Part shown: piece after piece, positions 1 to 6,101 of the stretch
How the letters are laid out: each line of letters opens with the position of its first letter
Position numbering within the stretch: the first letter of the stretch is position 1
NCBI GenBank assembly: GCA_035294325.1
Contig: DATGLE010000016.1
Span: 1-44,210, forward strand
Direction of reading: 5' to 3'
DNA: 44,210 nt
From: DATGLE01 sp035294325
GTDB lineage: Bacteria > Chloroflexota > Ktedonobacteria > Ktedonobacterales > Ktedonobacteraceae
Position numbers and translations under genes: made by a program
The notes under the pieces: model-generated
The model's input: the letters and a program-made list of their open reading frames with translations, nothing else
The model's database searches: none
Told to the model about the DNA's origin: nothing

Positions 1-492
1 GATTTACCTATCATCATTCTATCGATAGAAAAAGACGTACACATGAGAGTGCAGGCATTGCACTCGTGTGCGGATGACTACATCATCAAGCCCTTCGATA
101 TGGAGGAAGTCCTGGCCCGCATCAAAGTGCAATTGGACCACGCTCATCGTATGCGACCAGGATCGGAGCAGCGGAGCTTTACGGCTGGCCCACTGACGAT
201 GAACTTCGATCAGCGGCGTGTAACTATTAACGGTCAAGAGGTTGACCTGACGCATACCGAATATGAATTGCTCTACGTGCTGGTCCTCAACCGGGACAGG
301 ATCGTCACCTACGATTATCTGCGCTCTCAGGTCTGGGACGATGAAGATACAGAAAATAATAATATTCATGCCTACATCAATCGATTGCGTAAAAAAATTG
401 AGGCTCCGTGTGACCATCGCTTTATATATAACGAGCCTAAGGTCGGCTATCGCTTTGAGACCAGAGGCTTTACCCTGTTCAGGAATGAGTAA
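1..492 (+). CDS. OmpR-family response regulator, 5' end cut by window edge
   Basis: The reading frame is open from base 1, so the gene starts outside the window. The first visible residues (DLPIIILS) are the beta-4 strand of a receiver domain, and ADDYIIKPF carries the conserved receiver lysine followed by cis-proline. A winged-helix DNA-binding domain follows: a beta-hairpin from about FTAGPLTMNF, the ELLYVLV helix, a recognition helix around NNNIHAYINRLRKKIE and the wing GYRFE. This is the standard OmpR/PhoB layout. The ATG at 43 lies inside the receiver domain and is not a real start. The partner kinase is not in view. A strong hairpin terminator follows the stop at once, so this is the last gene of its transcript. 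Confidence 0.9.
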   Translation, partial: DLPIIILSIEKDVHMRVQALHSCADDYIIKPFDMEEVLARIKVQLDHAHRMRPGSEQRSFTAGPLTMNFDQRRVTINGQEVDLTHTEYELLYVLVLNRDRIVTYDYLRSQVWDDEDTENNNIHAYINRLRKKIEAPCDHRFIYNEPKVGYRFETRGFTLFRNE

Positions 493-497
493 ATCAA

Positions 498-536
498 AGG
501 CCCCATGATCGGATCGATCACGGGGCCTCATTTTTT
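498..536 (+). terminator. Rho-independent terminator after the response regulator
   Basis: AGGCCCC (498-504) pairs with GGGGCCT (522-528), and inside it TGATCG pairs with CGATCA around a three-base loop. The stem is followed by a run of six T (531-536). It lies between two convergent genes and clearly serves the + strand gene. The opposite side has only a short T run, so it would be a weak terminator for the permease gene. Confidence 0.85.
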
Positions 537-548
537 ATAGCGATGGCA

Positions 549-1454
549 TTACGCCCGGCCCGTGATGGGATGCGGCGAGGTGTCGGTAGAGCGTGCGGGC
601 TGGCCCGTTGTGGGTTTGCGCGTCATCCAGTAGAAGATGCCGCCAATGATGAGCAGGTAGGCCATATAGAAGAAGCCTTGCAGCAGCGTCGGCGCTTCGG
701 AGTAGCCGACGATGCCGTGCAGCAAATCGCCAAGCGGACTTTCTTCGCTGAGAATGTGCGCCGTGCTCCACAGCGTATGCGTGCCAATCGTGATCCAGCC
801 AAGCTCCTGCAAGTTCTGAATGGCGTCGCCAAGCAGGCCGGCGGCAAAGAAGATCAGTACGATGCCGAGCACACGGAAGAAGATGCGATAGTTCAGCCGG
901 TAGCCGAGGCGGTAGATCAGGATGCACAGGCCGATAGCGGCCAGAACGCCCAGCACGGCCCCGCTCAGCAATAGCAGAGCGTTGGTCTGAAAAGCGAAGG
1001 CCAGCGTAAAGAAAGCGCTCTCCAGGCCCTCGCGCCCAACCGAAGTGAAGGCCAGCAGGCCAAAGGCAAAACCGGAAGTGGCGCCGCTCGCTTTCGCTAC
1101 CAACTCCTGTTTCATGGTGCGGCTGTGCTTCTGCATCCAGAAGGTCATCGTCGTCAGCAGCACGACAGCCACGACATATGTTGCCGTTTCAAAGATAGTC
1201 TGAAACGTCGTATCGACGTACTCACGTATCGTAAAATACAGCGCGAGGCCGCCCAGCAGCGCACCTACGACGGCGAGAATCACGCCAATCCAGACGGCGC
1301 GCATCTGCCGCGTTTGACCAAGCTGGCGCAGGGCCGCGAAGAGAATGCTTACAATGAGGCTTGCTTCTAATCCTTCGCGCAAGAAGAGAATGAATGTTGC
1401 GATCATCACTACACACGCTTTCTCACAGTTTATAGTTCGTGTGGCTGCCGCCAC
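549..1454 (-). CDS. FTR1-family high-affinity iron permease
   Basis: This is a polytopic membrane protein of the FTR1/EfeU family, which imports ferric iron after oxidation of ferrous iron. The two diagnostic REGLE motifs are present: FLREGLEASLIV near the N terminus and VGREGLESAFF in the middle, each within a hydrophobic helix. About seven hydrophobic segments fit the family. Two starts are possible. GTG at 1454 is preceded by TAGGAA at good spacing. ATG at 1406 gives an N terminus (MIATFILFLREGLE) closer to known EfeU proteins but has a weaker ribosome site. No periplasmic EfeO/EfeB partner gene is adjacent. The neighbouring IdeR-type regulator and the dyad over the transcription start suggest iron control. 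Confidence 0.88.
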   Translation of the reverse strand: MAAATRTINCEKACVVMIATFILFLREGLEASLIVSILFAALRQLGQTRQMRAVWIGVILAVVGALLGGLALYFTIREYVDTTFQTIFETATYVVAVVLLTTMTFWMQKHSRTMKQELVAKASGATSGFAFGLLAFTSVGREGLESAFFTLAFAFQTNALLLLSGAVLGVLAAIGLCILIYRLGYRLNYRIFFRVLGIVLIFFAAGLLGDAIQNLQELGWITIGTHTLWSTAHILSEESPLGDLLHGIVGYSEAPTLLQGFFYMAYLLIIGGIFYWMTRKPTTGQPARSTDTSPHPITGRA

Positions 1455-1468
1455 TCTTTAATTCCTAC

Positions 1469-1480
1469 CTGACTAGTCAG
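1469..1480. promoter_or_regulatory. Perfect 12-bp dyad at the FTR1 transcription start, candidate iron-repressor operator
   Basis: CTGACTAGTCAG is a perfect palindrome lying directly downstream of the permease -10 box, so it covers the expected +1 region. A repressor bound here would block initiation. The adjacent gene encodes an IdeR/DtxR-type repressor, the natural candidate, although the site does not match the classical DtxR consensus closely. Binding is inferred. Confidence 0.5.
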
Positions 1481-1510
1481 ATATTAGCACTGGCTAAGAT
1501 CCAATGTCAA
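1481..1510 (-). promoter_or_regulatory. Sigma-70-type promoter of the FTR1 gene
   Basis: On the minus strand TTGACA (1510-1505) and TAATAT (1486-1481) are separated by 18 bp. The -35 is perfect and the -10 has five of six bases. The leader to the GTG start is only about 20 nt. Confidence 0.8.
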
Positions 1511-1519
1511 GAGTATGAA

Positions 1520-1656
1520 CCCCTATTTCAGGGCTATTGAATTCTCCCCACGCCCGAAAGGAAGAGTCTGGGCGGGGACACCCCGCGCCCCGCAAGGGGG
1601 CGGCCGCCCCCTTGACCCCCGCTTCGGGCGAGCATTCAATAGCCCTGCCCCTATTT
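1520..1656 (-). mobile_element. MITE-like element copy A with 9-bp target duplication
   Basis: The element runs from C1529 to G1647. Its ends are perfect inverted repeats of CAGGGCTATTGAAT, with further weaker similarity inward. It is flanked by CCCCTATTT at 1520-1528 and again at 1648-1656, a 9-bp direct duplication typical of transposition. It has no coding capacity and a GC-rich interior that can fold. The strand given follows the promoter it abuts: the duplicated target ends 9 bp upstream of the -35 box of the iron permease promoter. Confidence 0.88.
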
Positions 1657-1680
1657 TACTCTTCGCGCCTGCGCGCTCAC

Positions 1681-1706
1681 AAAGGAAAAGGCCCGCTGCG
1701 CGGGCC
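1681..1706 (-). terminator. Rho-independent terminator of the DtxR/IdeR gene
   Basis: Read on the minus strand, GGCCCGC-GCA-GCGGGCC is followed by TTTTCCTTT. It lies about 25 bp past the regulator stop codon. Beyond it is a copy of the short GC-rich flank (CGCGCCTGCGCGCTC) seen beside the long palindromes elsewhere in the window, so the terminator may derive from that repeat family. Confidence 0.75.
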
Positions 1707-1730
1707 ACGAGGTCAGAAAACCATTTACTA

Positions 1731-2432
1731 TCAGGTTGTTACCCAGATCATCGCCGCAGCCGACTGGCTGATCGCTACGGTGCGGTCCGCGACACCCAGG
1801 TCGACGTGCTCATGGAAGCCATCAGCATCCTTGCTGTGCTGCGCCAGCACTGTTACCTGCGTTCCCGGCGTCAATCCCTTTTCGTGCAGGTAATTGATTA
1901 GCGCCTCCTCATCCTCGACGACCTCCGAGATACAGAAGATCGTTGCCTTCTCCCCTACGGGAATAGTAGAGAGACGCACAGCATGATGATCCTTGAGATA
2001 GTTGCGAGCATCCGGCACAGAACCGGGGATAGGATTTCCATGCGGGCAGGTGGTGGGATTATTGAGGCTGGCAATTACCCTTGCCTCTACCGCTCCCGAG
2101 ATGAAATGCTCCAGGCGACAGGCTTCCTCATGCACCTGATGCCAGGGCATACCCAGCATATCTACCAGGAAGCGCTCGGTCAGGCGATGCCTGCGCAGGA
2201 CGGCCTCCGCAGCCTCAATGCCGGCCTCGGTCAATGTCACGTGACGTTTGTTATCCATCTCCACGTAGCCATCGCGCAGCAAACGCTTGAGCATCTCCGT
2301 CACGGTGGGAGCAGACACGCGAAACTTCTCCGCCAGGCGCGCGCCGATAACCGTCTCACCCTCCATGCTCATGTTATAGATCGTTTCCAGGTACTCTTCG
2401 ACTGTTGCGCTCAGTGGCTCACTCGTTTTCAT
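1731..2432 (-). CDS. DtxR/IdeR-family iron-dependent transcriptional repressor
   Basis: A 233-residue regulator with the three-part DtxR layout. The N-terminal winged helix includes ATVEEYLETIY and the recognition helix APTVTEMLKRLLRDGY. The dimerisation and metal domain has RHRLTERFL and VHEEACRLEHFIS. A C-terminal FeoA/SH3-like domain follows (about residues 150-230). The Cys-x-x-Glu-His set and the His/Glu/His set match the iron type (DtxR, IdeR), not MntR. The residue equivalent to DtxR Met10 appears to be Glu. The ATG at 2432 is chosen because GGAG lies 8 bp upstream; an in-frame TTG at 2450 is less likely. It probably controls the neighbouring iron permease and perhaps itself. Confidence 0.9.
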   Translation of the reverse strand: MKTSEPLSATVEEYLETIYNMSMEGETVIGARLAEKFRVSAPTVTEMLKRLLRDGYVEMDNKRHVTLTEAGIEAAEAVLRRHRLTERFLVDMLGMPWHQVHEEACRLEHFISGAVEARVIASLNNPTTCPHGNPIPGSVPDARNYLKDHHAVRLSTIPVGEKATIFCISEVVEDEEALINYLHEKGLTPGTQVTVLAQHSKDADGFHEHVDLGVADRTVAISQSAAAMIWVTT

Positions 2433-2471
2433 AAGGCGTACTCCGGTCAAATCGCTCGACGAACCTACCCA

Positions 2472-2500
2472 ACTTTAACATCCGTTCCAGCCATAGTCAA
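2472..2500 (-). promoter_or_regulatory. Promoter of the DtxR/IdeR gene
   Basis: On the minus strand TTGACT (2500-2495) and TAAAGT (2477-2472) are separated by 17 bp. The sequence GGTAGG lies just downstream of the -10 here and also downstream of the permease dyad, a possible shared operator element. Confidence 0.65.
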
Positions 2501-2509
2501 GAGAAAGCG

Positions 2510-2651
2510 ACTCCCGCCCAGGGCTATTTAATGCTCCCCACGCCACGCCCGAAAGGAAGAGTCTGGGCGGGGACGCCCCGCGCCCCGCAAGGGGGTGGCC
2601 GCCCCCTCGACCCCCGCTTCGGGCGAGCATTCAATAGCCCTGACTCTCGCC
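2510..2651 (-). mobile_element. MITE-like element copy B with 9-bp target duplication
   Basis: The element runs from C2519 to G2642, with ends CAGGGCTATT and AATAGCCCTG. Flanks are ACTCCCGCC (2510-2518) and ACTCTCGCC (2643-2651), matching at 8 of 9 bases. The same end as in copy A faces the promoter, and the target duplication ends 9 bp upstream of the -35 of the DtxR/IdeR promoter. It has a 5-bp insertion near its promoter-facing end relative to copy A. Confidence 0.85.
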
Positions 2652-2658
2652 GGGCGTT

Positions 2659-2735
2659 GGTGCGGCGGGGCCGCACCGGGGAGAGGGTTTATTGTGTGAA
2701 AAATGAAATGCGCTGCGCACACTTTTTCACACAAT
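2659..2735. repeat. Two adjoining palindromic hairpins
   Basis: GGTGCGGC and GCCGCACC form a short GC hairpin near 2659-2677, inside a weaker CTCTCGCC/GGGGAGAG pairing. Next to it ATTGTGTGAAAAA (2691-2703) pairs with TTTTTCACACAAT (2723-2735) around a GCGCTGCGC-containing middle. The combination of short GC hairpin plus long AT-rich palindrome recurs in the window, for example at 20445 and 30921. Confidence 0.7.
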
Positions 2736-3045
2736 AATAGCGAATCCGGTGGGATGATAGTCAAAAGGGGCCAGGAATCGCCCCGGGCAGGGATACCTCC
2801 CCACCGGGGAGGGTGCCCTGCCCGGGGAGCAGGTAATAGGGGTCCCCGGTTGATCACTCCCTCTACGGATTGGACATAAACCCCCTCTGGCAAGCGCCGC
2901 AGGCGCGAGCAAGCCTGGTCAGACACACCCTTTAAGGAATGAGGCCATCCTGCCGATGTCTTTCGTGAGCGCTCGGCGCTCCGCCGATGCATCCTTATCG
3001 ATTTAGCAGAGGCATATAGTAAGAGCAGAGAGGAGATGTTCAACC
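2736..3045. other. Gene-free leader with a strong GC-rich hairpin
   Basis: CCCCGGGCAGGG (2781-2792) pairs perfectly with CCCTGCCCGGGG (2816-2827). A second stem CCTCCCC/GGGGAGG sits inside it. No T tract follows. The rest holds an inverted copy of the GC-rich repeat flank (AAGCGCCGCAGGCGCGAG near 2890) and the ribosome site of the next gene. No clear promoter was seen; TATAGT near 3015 is a possible -10 without a matching -35. Confidence 0.5.
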
Positions 3046-3888
3046 ATGGTACGAGTACCGATATATGGCCCTATCGCCACAATGCTTCAAAAGAAACGCA
3101 TTCACGATCCTGGCAGGGCCGGCTATGACCACCCACCATCACCGGCATTCAGACGGGCAATTCTGCCTGTGCTGACCATTATCCTGTTCCTCGGTTCCAT
3201 CGCCGTTTCTCAGTACCAATCAAATATCTACGCCGCCAACCCGGGCTACGGCAACACCTGCTCCTGGTACCGCATCCAGCATGGCGATACATTGACTCGC
3301 ATCGCCTGGAACTATCATACGAGCATCCAGACATTAGTAACAGCGAATAACATTTCTAATCCCAACCTGATTATTTCAGGTCAGCAGTTGTGCATACCCG
3401 CCGCTGGCAGCCAGGTCAGTTGGAGCAGCGCGAATCCATCGGGCAGCGCCTTTATGTCCAACGGGGCAGTGCGCTGGTACGACTATAGCGCGCTGCAAAC
3501 CTCTACGCCCGGTCAGGTAACGGCTCTGCTGCGCCAGGCAGCCGCCCGGTTCGGTCTGCCGGCTAACCTGCTGCTGGCTATTGCCTGGGAAGAGAGCGGG
3601 TGGACGCAGCATGTGATCTCACGCGACGGAGGTATCGGGGTCATGCAGATCATGCCCTATACCGCCACAAGCATCAATGCCATCACGCATATACAGCGCA
3701 ATCCTTACAATCTCTGGGATAACATCTGCCTGGGAGCGCAATATCTGAGCTGGCTGTGGAACAATTTTCATGGCAATCTCAACGAGGTCATCAGCGCCTA
3801 TAACGAGGGCGGCTGGTCGGTCATCCACCGGGGCATCTTTAACTGGCAGTACGTCAGGACTGTGCTCGCTCTGATGCAAAGGATGTAG
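3046..3888 (+). CDS. Secreted LysM plus lytic transglycosylase (SLT) protein
   Basis: 280 residues. A hydrophobic signal or anchor segment lies at about residues 37-58 (RAILPVLTIILFLGSIAVSQ). A LysM peptidoglycan-binding domain follows at about 72-120 (WYRIQHGDTLTRIAWNY, ISGQQLCIP). The rest is a goose-type/Slt catalytic domain with the catalytic Glu in AIAWEESGW, the GVMQIMP motif and AYNEGG. It should cleave peptidoglycan at the cell surface. The start is supported by AGGAG about 9 bp upstream. The gene stands alone; a large palindrome follows its stop and may end the transcript. Confidence 0.9.
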   Translation: MVRVPIYGPIATMLQKKRIHDPGRAGYDHPPSPAFRRAILPVLTIILFLGSIAVSQYQSNIYAANPGYGNTCSWYRIQHGDTLTRIAWNYHTSIQTLVTANNISNPNLIISGQQLCIPAAGSQVSWSSANPSGSAFMSNGAVRWYDYSALQTSTPGQVTALLRQAAARFGLPANLLLAIAWEESGWTQHVISRDGGIGVMQIMPYTATSINAITHIQRNPYNLWDNICLGAQYLSWLWNNFHGNLNEVISAYNEGGWSVIHRGIFNWQYVRTVLALMQRM

Positions 3889-3930
3889 GAGACGTGCACT
3901 TTTTTGCATATCTTGCCACCTTCTCTCGCG

Positions 3931-3991
3931 CAGGAGGAGAAGAGGAGCAGATGGCGCCTGATAGGCGCCATCTGCTCCTCTTCTCCTCCTG
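3931..3991. repeat. Perfect palindrome, 29-bp arms, 3-base loop
   Basis: The left arm 3931-3959 is exactly complementary to 3963-3991, with loop GAT. It starts CAGGAGGAGAAG and ends CTTCTCCTCCTG. It lies 43 bp after the transglycosylase stop and has no T tract. It belongs to the window-wide set of long palindromes. Confidence 0.9.
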
Positions 3992-4058
3992 AGCAAAGTG
4001 CCCGCGATGCTTCGCTGTTGGAGGAAGAATAGCAGCGCTGCAAAAAGATAAGAAACAT

Positions 4059-4216
4059 GCGAGGATGCAAGGCGATTTAAAAATCCTCTTCCATGCGGAG
4101 CGTCGCGCTTCATCGCGCTTATTACGAACATTACGGGAAGAACAGGTGCAATGAAGTACGCCGCTCCGCTCAATGAAGTCCCGTGCTGCGACTTTTAAAT
4201 GGTCCCGACGAGGATG
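4059..4216 (+). mobile_element. Diverged MITE-like element E, related to the 120-bp family
   Basis: The element runs from C4068 to G4207 (140 bp). The left end CAAGGCGATTTAAAAATC and the inverted right end CGGGACCATTTAAAAGTC match at 13 of 18 bases. Flanks are GCGAGGATG (4059-4067) and ACGAGGATG (4208-4216), 8 of 9 identical. The interior differs from copies A-D, but the termini resemble them. Its right target copy is also the left target copy of element C, so two elements were inserted at one site. Confidence 0.7.
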
Positions 4217-4349
4217 CAGGGCTATGTAATGCTCGCCAGAAGCGGGGGTCAAGGGGGCGGCCGCTCCCTTGCGGGGCGCGGGGTGTCCCCGCCCAGACTC
4301 TTCCTTTCGGGCGTGGCGTGGGGAGAATTAAATGGCCCTGACGAGGATG
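4208..4349 (+). mobile_element. MITE-like element copy C with 9-bp target duplication
   Basis: The element runs from C4217 to G4340, flanked by ACGAGGATG at 4208-4216 and 4341-4349. It is inverted relative to copies A and B on the sequence, but the same end faces the promoter, because trpS is transcribed rightward. The duplicated target ends 8 bp upstream of the trpS -35 box. Confidence 0.88.
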
Positions 4350-4357
4350 TAAAAGGC

Positions 4358-4386
4358 TTGACATTGGAGCAAATTCCCGTTATACT
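4358..4386 (+). promoter_or_regulatory. Strong promoter of the trpS T-box transcript
   Basis: TTGACA (4358-4363), a 17-bp spacer and TATACT (4381-4386). Both boxes and the spacing are near ideal, as expected for a constitutive promoter whose output is set by attenuation in the leader. Confidence 0.88.
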
Positions 4387-4631
4387 TTCCGACAAGCAAA
4401 AAAATACTCGAAGCAATGAACAGGAAGAGTACATAGCCAGACACGGGTACAGAGAGTCGGCGCTGGTGGAAAGCCGATCCGGTGCAGCTATGGAATGGGC
4501 CTGCAAGCTAAGGAGCGAACGCCGGGGCACGCCCCGGCAAGTAGTACTCCTTCGGTGCGTCCCCCGTTATCGAGGACAGGATATGCCGCAATTTCTCTTA
4601 TTGTTGTGATACGGGAACCAGCTTCTCGCCT

Positions 4632-4667
4632 GAGATTGCAAGTGAGGTTGCAAGTGAGATTGCAAGT
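4632..4667 (+). repeat. Three tandem 12-bp repeats inside the T-box leader
   Basis: GAGATTGCAAGT, GAGGTTGCAAGT and GAGATTGCAAGT lie head to tail, between Stem I and the T-box. The units are too alike to be a normal stem II/III region, so the linker seems to have expanded by slippage. Confidence 0.85.
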
Positions 4668-4750
4668 ATCTGGAATGAGGGATTACTGGTGTACACAGGA
4701 GAGAAAGGCGCGCCGGTAATCTAAATCCGGGTGGTACCACGAAAGCTTTC

Positions 4751-4789
4751 ACGCTTCTCGTCCCTGAGTGGGATGAGAGGCGTTTTTTT
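4751..4789 (+). terminator. T-box attenuator terminator
   Basis: ACGCTTCTCGTCCC pairs with GGGATGAGAGGCGT (14 pairs, two of them G-T) around a short loop, followed by seven T. It competes with the antiterminator formed by the T-box sequence. Confidence 0.9.
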
Positions 4790-4822
4790 ATTGGCCTTTT
4801 TTAGATGTTGGAGGTAGCAAAT

Positions 4823-5860
4823 ATGAGCGTTGAGATGAACCAGCAAACATCGCATATCACGACGAATACGCCGCTGAAAAAGCGCGTCTTTTCTGGCATT
4901 CAGCCAACGGGCAATATTCACCTGGGCAACTACCTGGGCGCGATCCGCAACTGGGTGGAGACACAGGACCAGTACGATAACATCTTCTGTATCGTCGATC
5001 TGCACGCGATCACTCTGCCGGCCGATCCCAAAGAACTGCACACCAACACGCGCAAGCTGGCGGCGCTCTACCTCGCGTGCGGCCTGGACACCCGCTATTG
5101 CAAACTCTTTGTGCAATCGCATGTGCGCGAACATGCAGAGATGAGCTGGATTATGAGCTGCTTCACGCCGATGGGCTGGCTGAACCGCATGACGCAGTTC
5201 AAGTCGAAGGCCGGCGAGAACCCCGAATCGATCCCTACCGGCTTCTTCTGCTATCCCGTGTTGATGGCCTGCGACATTCTGCTGTATCAGACGCACTATG
5301 TGCCCGTCGGCGACGACCAGCGCCAGCACATCGAACTGACGCGCGATCTCGCCCAGCGCTTCAACAGCATCTACAAGCAGCGGATCTTCACTATTCCGGA
5401 GGGACAGATCCGCGGCGTGGGTGCGCGTATCATGTCGCTGGCCGATCCAACGAAGAAGATGAGCAAGAGCGACCCGGATCCGAACGCGCGCATCAATCTG
5501 CTCGATGATCCCCGGACGATCAAGCAGAAGATCGCACGCGCGACCACCGACTCGCAGCGCCTGGTGGCCTTCGATCCAGAGCGCCCCGGCATCACGAACC
5601 TGCTGACCATCTATCAGTCGCTCACACATCAGCCGCAGGAGGAGATCGAGGCAGAGTTCGCGGGCAAGGGCTACGGCGATTTTAAAGCCGCCCTGACCGA
5701 GCGCCTGGTGGCGACGCTGGAGCCGATCCAGCAGCGTTATCACGAATACATCAGCGATATCCCGGCACTGGAGAACATTCTTAAGCAGGGAGCCGACGAG
5801 GTGCGCCCGCTGGCAGCGAAGACGCTGCAACGCGTGAAAGATGTGGTAGGTCTGGGCTAA
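4823..5860 (+). CDS. trpS: Tryptophanyl-tRNA synthetase
   Basis: A class I synthetase that charges tRNA-Trp, 345 residues. The HIGH-type signature is in QPTGNIHLGNYLGAI and the KMSKS signature in KKMSKSDPD. The segment PVGDDQRQHIELTRDLAQRFN is the usual TrpS core. The ATG at 4823 is chosen because GGAGG lies 8 bp upstream; an ATG at 4805 would overlap that site. Control is by the T-box just upstream. The trpE operon follows on the same strand 241 bp downstream across repeats, so read-through could extend the T-box response to tryptophan synthesis. Confidence 0.95.
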   Translation: MSVEMNQQTSHITTNTPLKKRVFSGIQPTGNIHLGNYLGAIRNWVETQDQYDNIFCIVDLHAITLPADPKELHTNTRKLAALYLACGLDTRYCKLFVQSHVREHAEMSWIMSCFTPMGWLNRMTQFKSKAGENPESIPTGFFCYPVLMACDILLYQTHYVPVGDDQRQHIELTRDLAQRFNSIYKQRIFTIPEGQIRGVGARIMSLADPTKKMSKSDPDPNARINLLDDPRTIKQKIARATTDSQRLVAFDPERPGITNLLTIYQSLTHQPQEEIEAEFAGKGYGDFKAALTERLVATLEPIQQRYHEYISDIPALENILKQGADEVRPLAAKTLQRVKDVVGLG

Positions 5861-5990
5861 GCCTCTACAGGTTTCCAAGGCGGGGGCAAGCCCCGCCTCT
5901 ACAGGTTTCCAAGGCGGGGGGCAAGCCCCGCCTCTACAGGTTTCCAAGGCGGCCTCCTACAAGATGTAGAGGCGGGGCTTGCCCCCGCCT
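5861..5990. repeat. Direct and inverted copies of a GC-rich repeat
   Basis: A unit beginning GCCTCTACAGGTTTCCAAGG and continuing GCGGGGGCAAGCCCC occurs at 5861 and 5895, and in part at 5930. An inverted copy beginning TGTAGAGGCGGGGCTTGCCC lies at about 5965-5990. The copies can fold into a long hairpin between trpS and trpE. The same motif family occurs at 24494-24556, with a related form at 14216-14542. Confidence 0.85.
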
Positions 5991-5993
5991 TGC

Positions 5994-6079
5994 GCGGCAA
6001 CACCGCCTCGCGGCAACACCGCCTCGCGGCAACACCGCCTCGCGTGCGGCAACACCGCCTCGCGCGGCAACACCGCCTC
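5994..6079 (+). repeat. Five tandem 16-bp repeats in the trpE leader
   Basis: GCGGCAACACCGCCTC is repeated at 5994, 6010, 6026, 6046 and 6064, with extra GCGT and GC before the last two units. Each unit can form a small hairpin, GCGG-CAACA-CCGC. The array ends about 20 bp before the trpE start, within the expected leader RNA. Confidence 0.85.
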
Positions 6080-6101
6080 AACAAAAGAAAAAGGTGCACG
6101 T

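Larger units (their letters stand above)
4393..4789 (+). ncRNA. T-box leader, tryptophan type
   Basis: This is a tRNA-sensing attenuator in the leader of trpS. Visible parts in order: the AGTA motif (GAAGAGTACATAG), the Stem I distal elements AGAGAGTCGG and GCTGGTGGAAAGC, a specifier region GGAATGGGCC whose TGG at 4496-4498 (less likely 4491-4493) is a Trp codon, and the T-box sequence CCGGGTGGTACCACG at 4727-4741. The intrinsic terminator is at 4751-4789. Uncharged tRNA-Trp would pair with TGG and with the TGGT bulge, favouring the antiterminator and expression. The bulge base opposite the tRNA discriminator is T. An unusual tandem repeat lies between Stem I and the T-box. Confidence 0.93.

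Noticed and set aside
43..45. ATG as start of the first response regulator
   Set aside because: It is inside the receiver domain; the frame continues to the window edge with receiver residues.
2740..2935. Cobalamin or cyclic di-AMP riboswitch upstream of the transglycosylase gene
   Set aside because: Short matches such as CGAATCCGGTGGGA and AGGGATACCT are present, but the invariant cores of either class are absent and the spacing is wrong.
4721..5947. 408-residue minus-strand reading frame
   Set aside because: It is the complement of trpS, whose motifs and ribosome site are clear.
5979..6101. N-terminal extension of TrpE
   Set aside because: The open frame upstream of 6102 is translated tandem repeat (PPRGNTAS-like) without homology; the ribosome site fits 6102.
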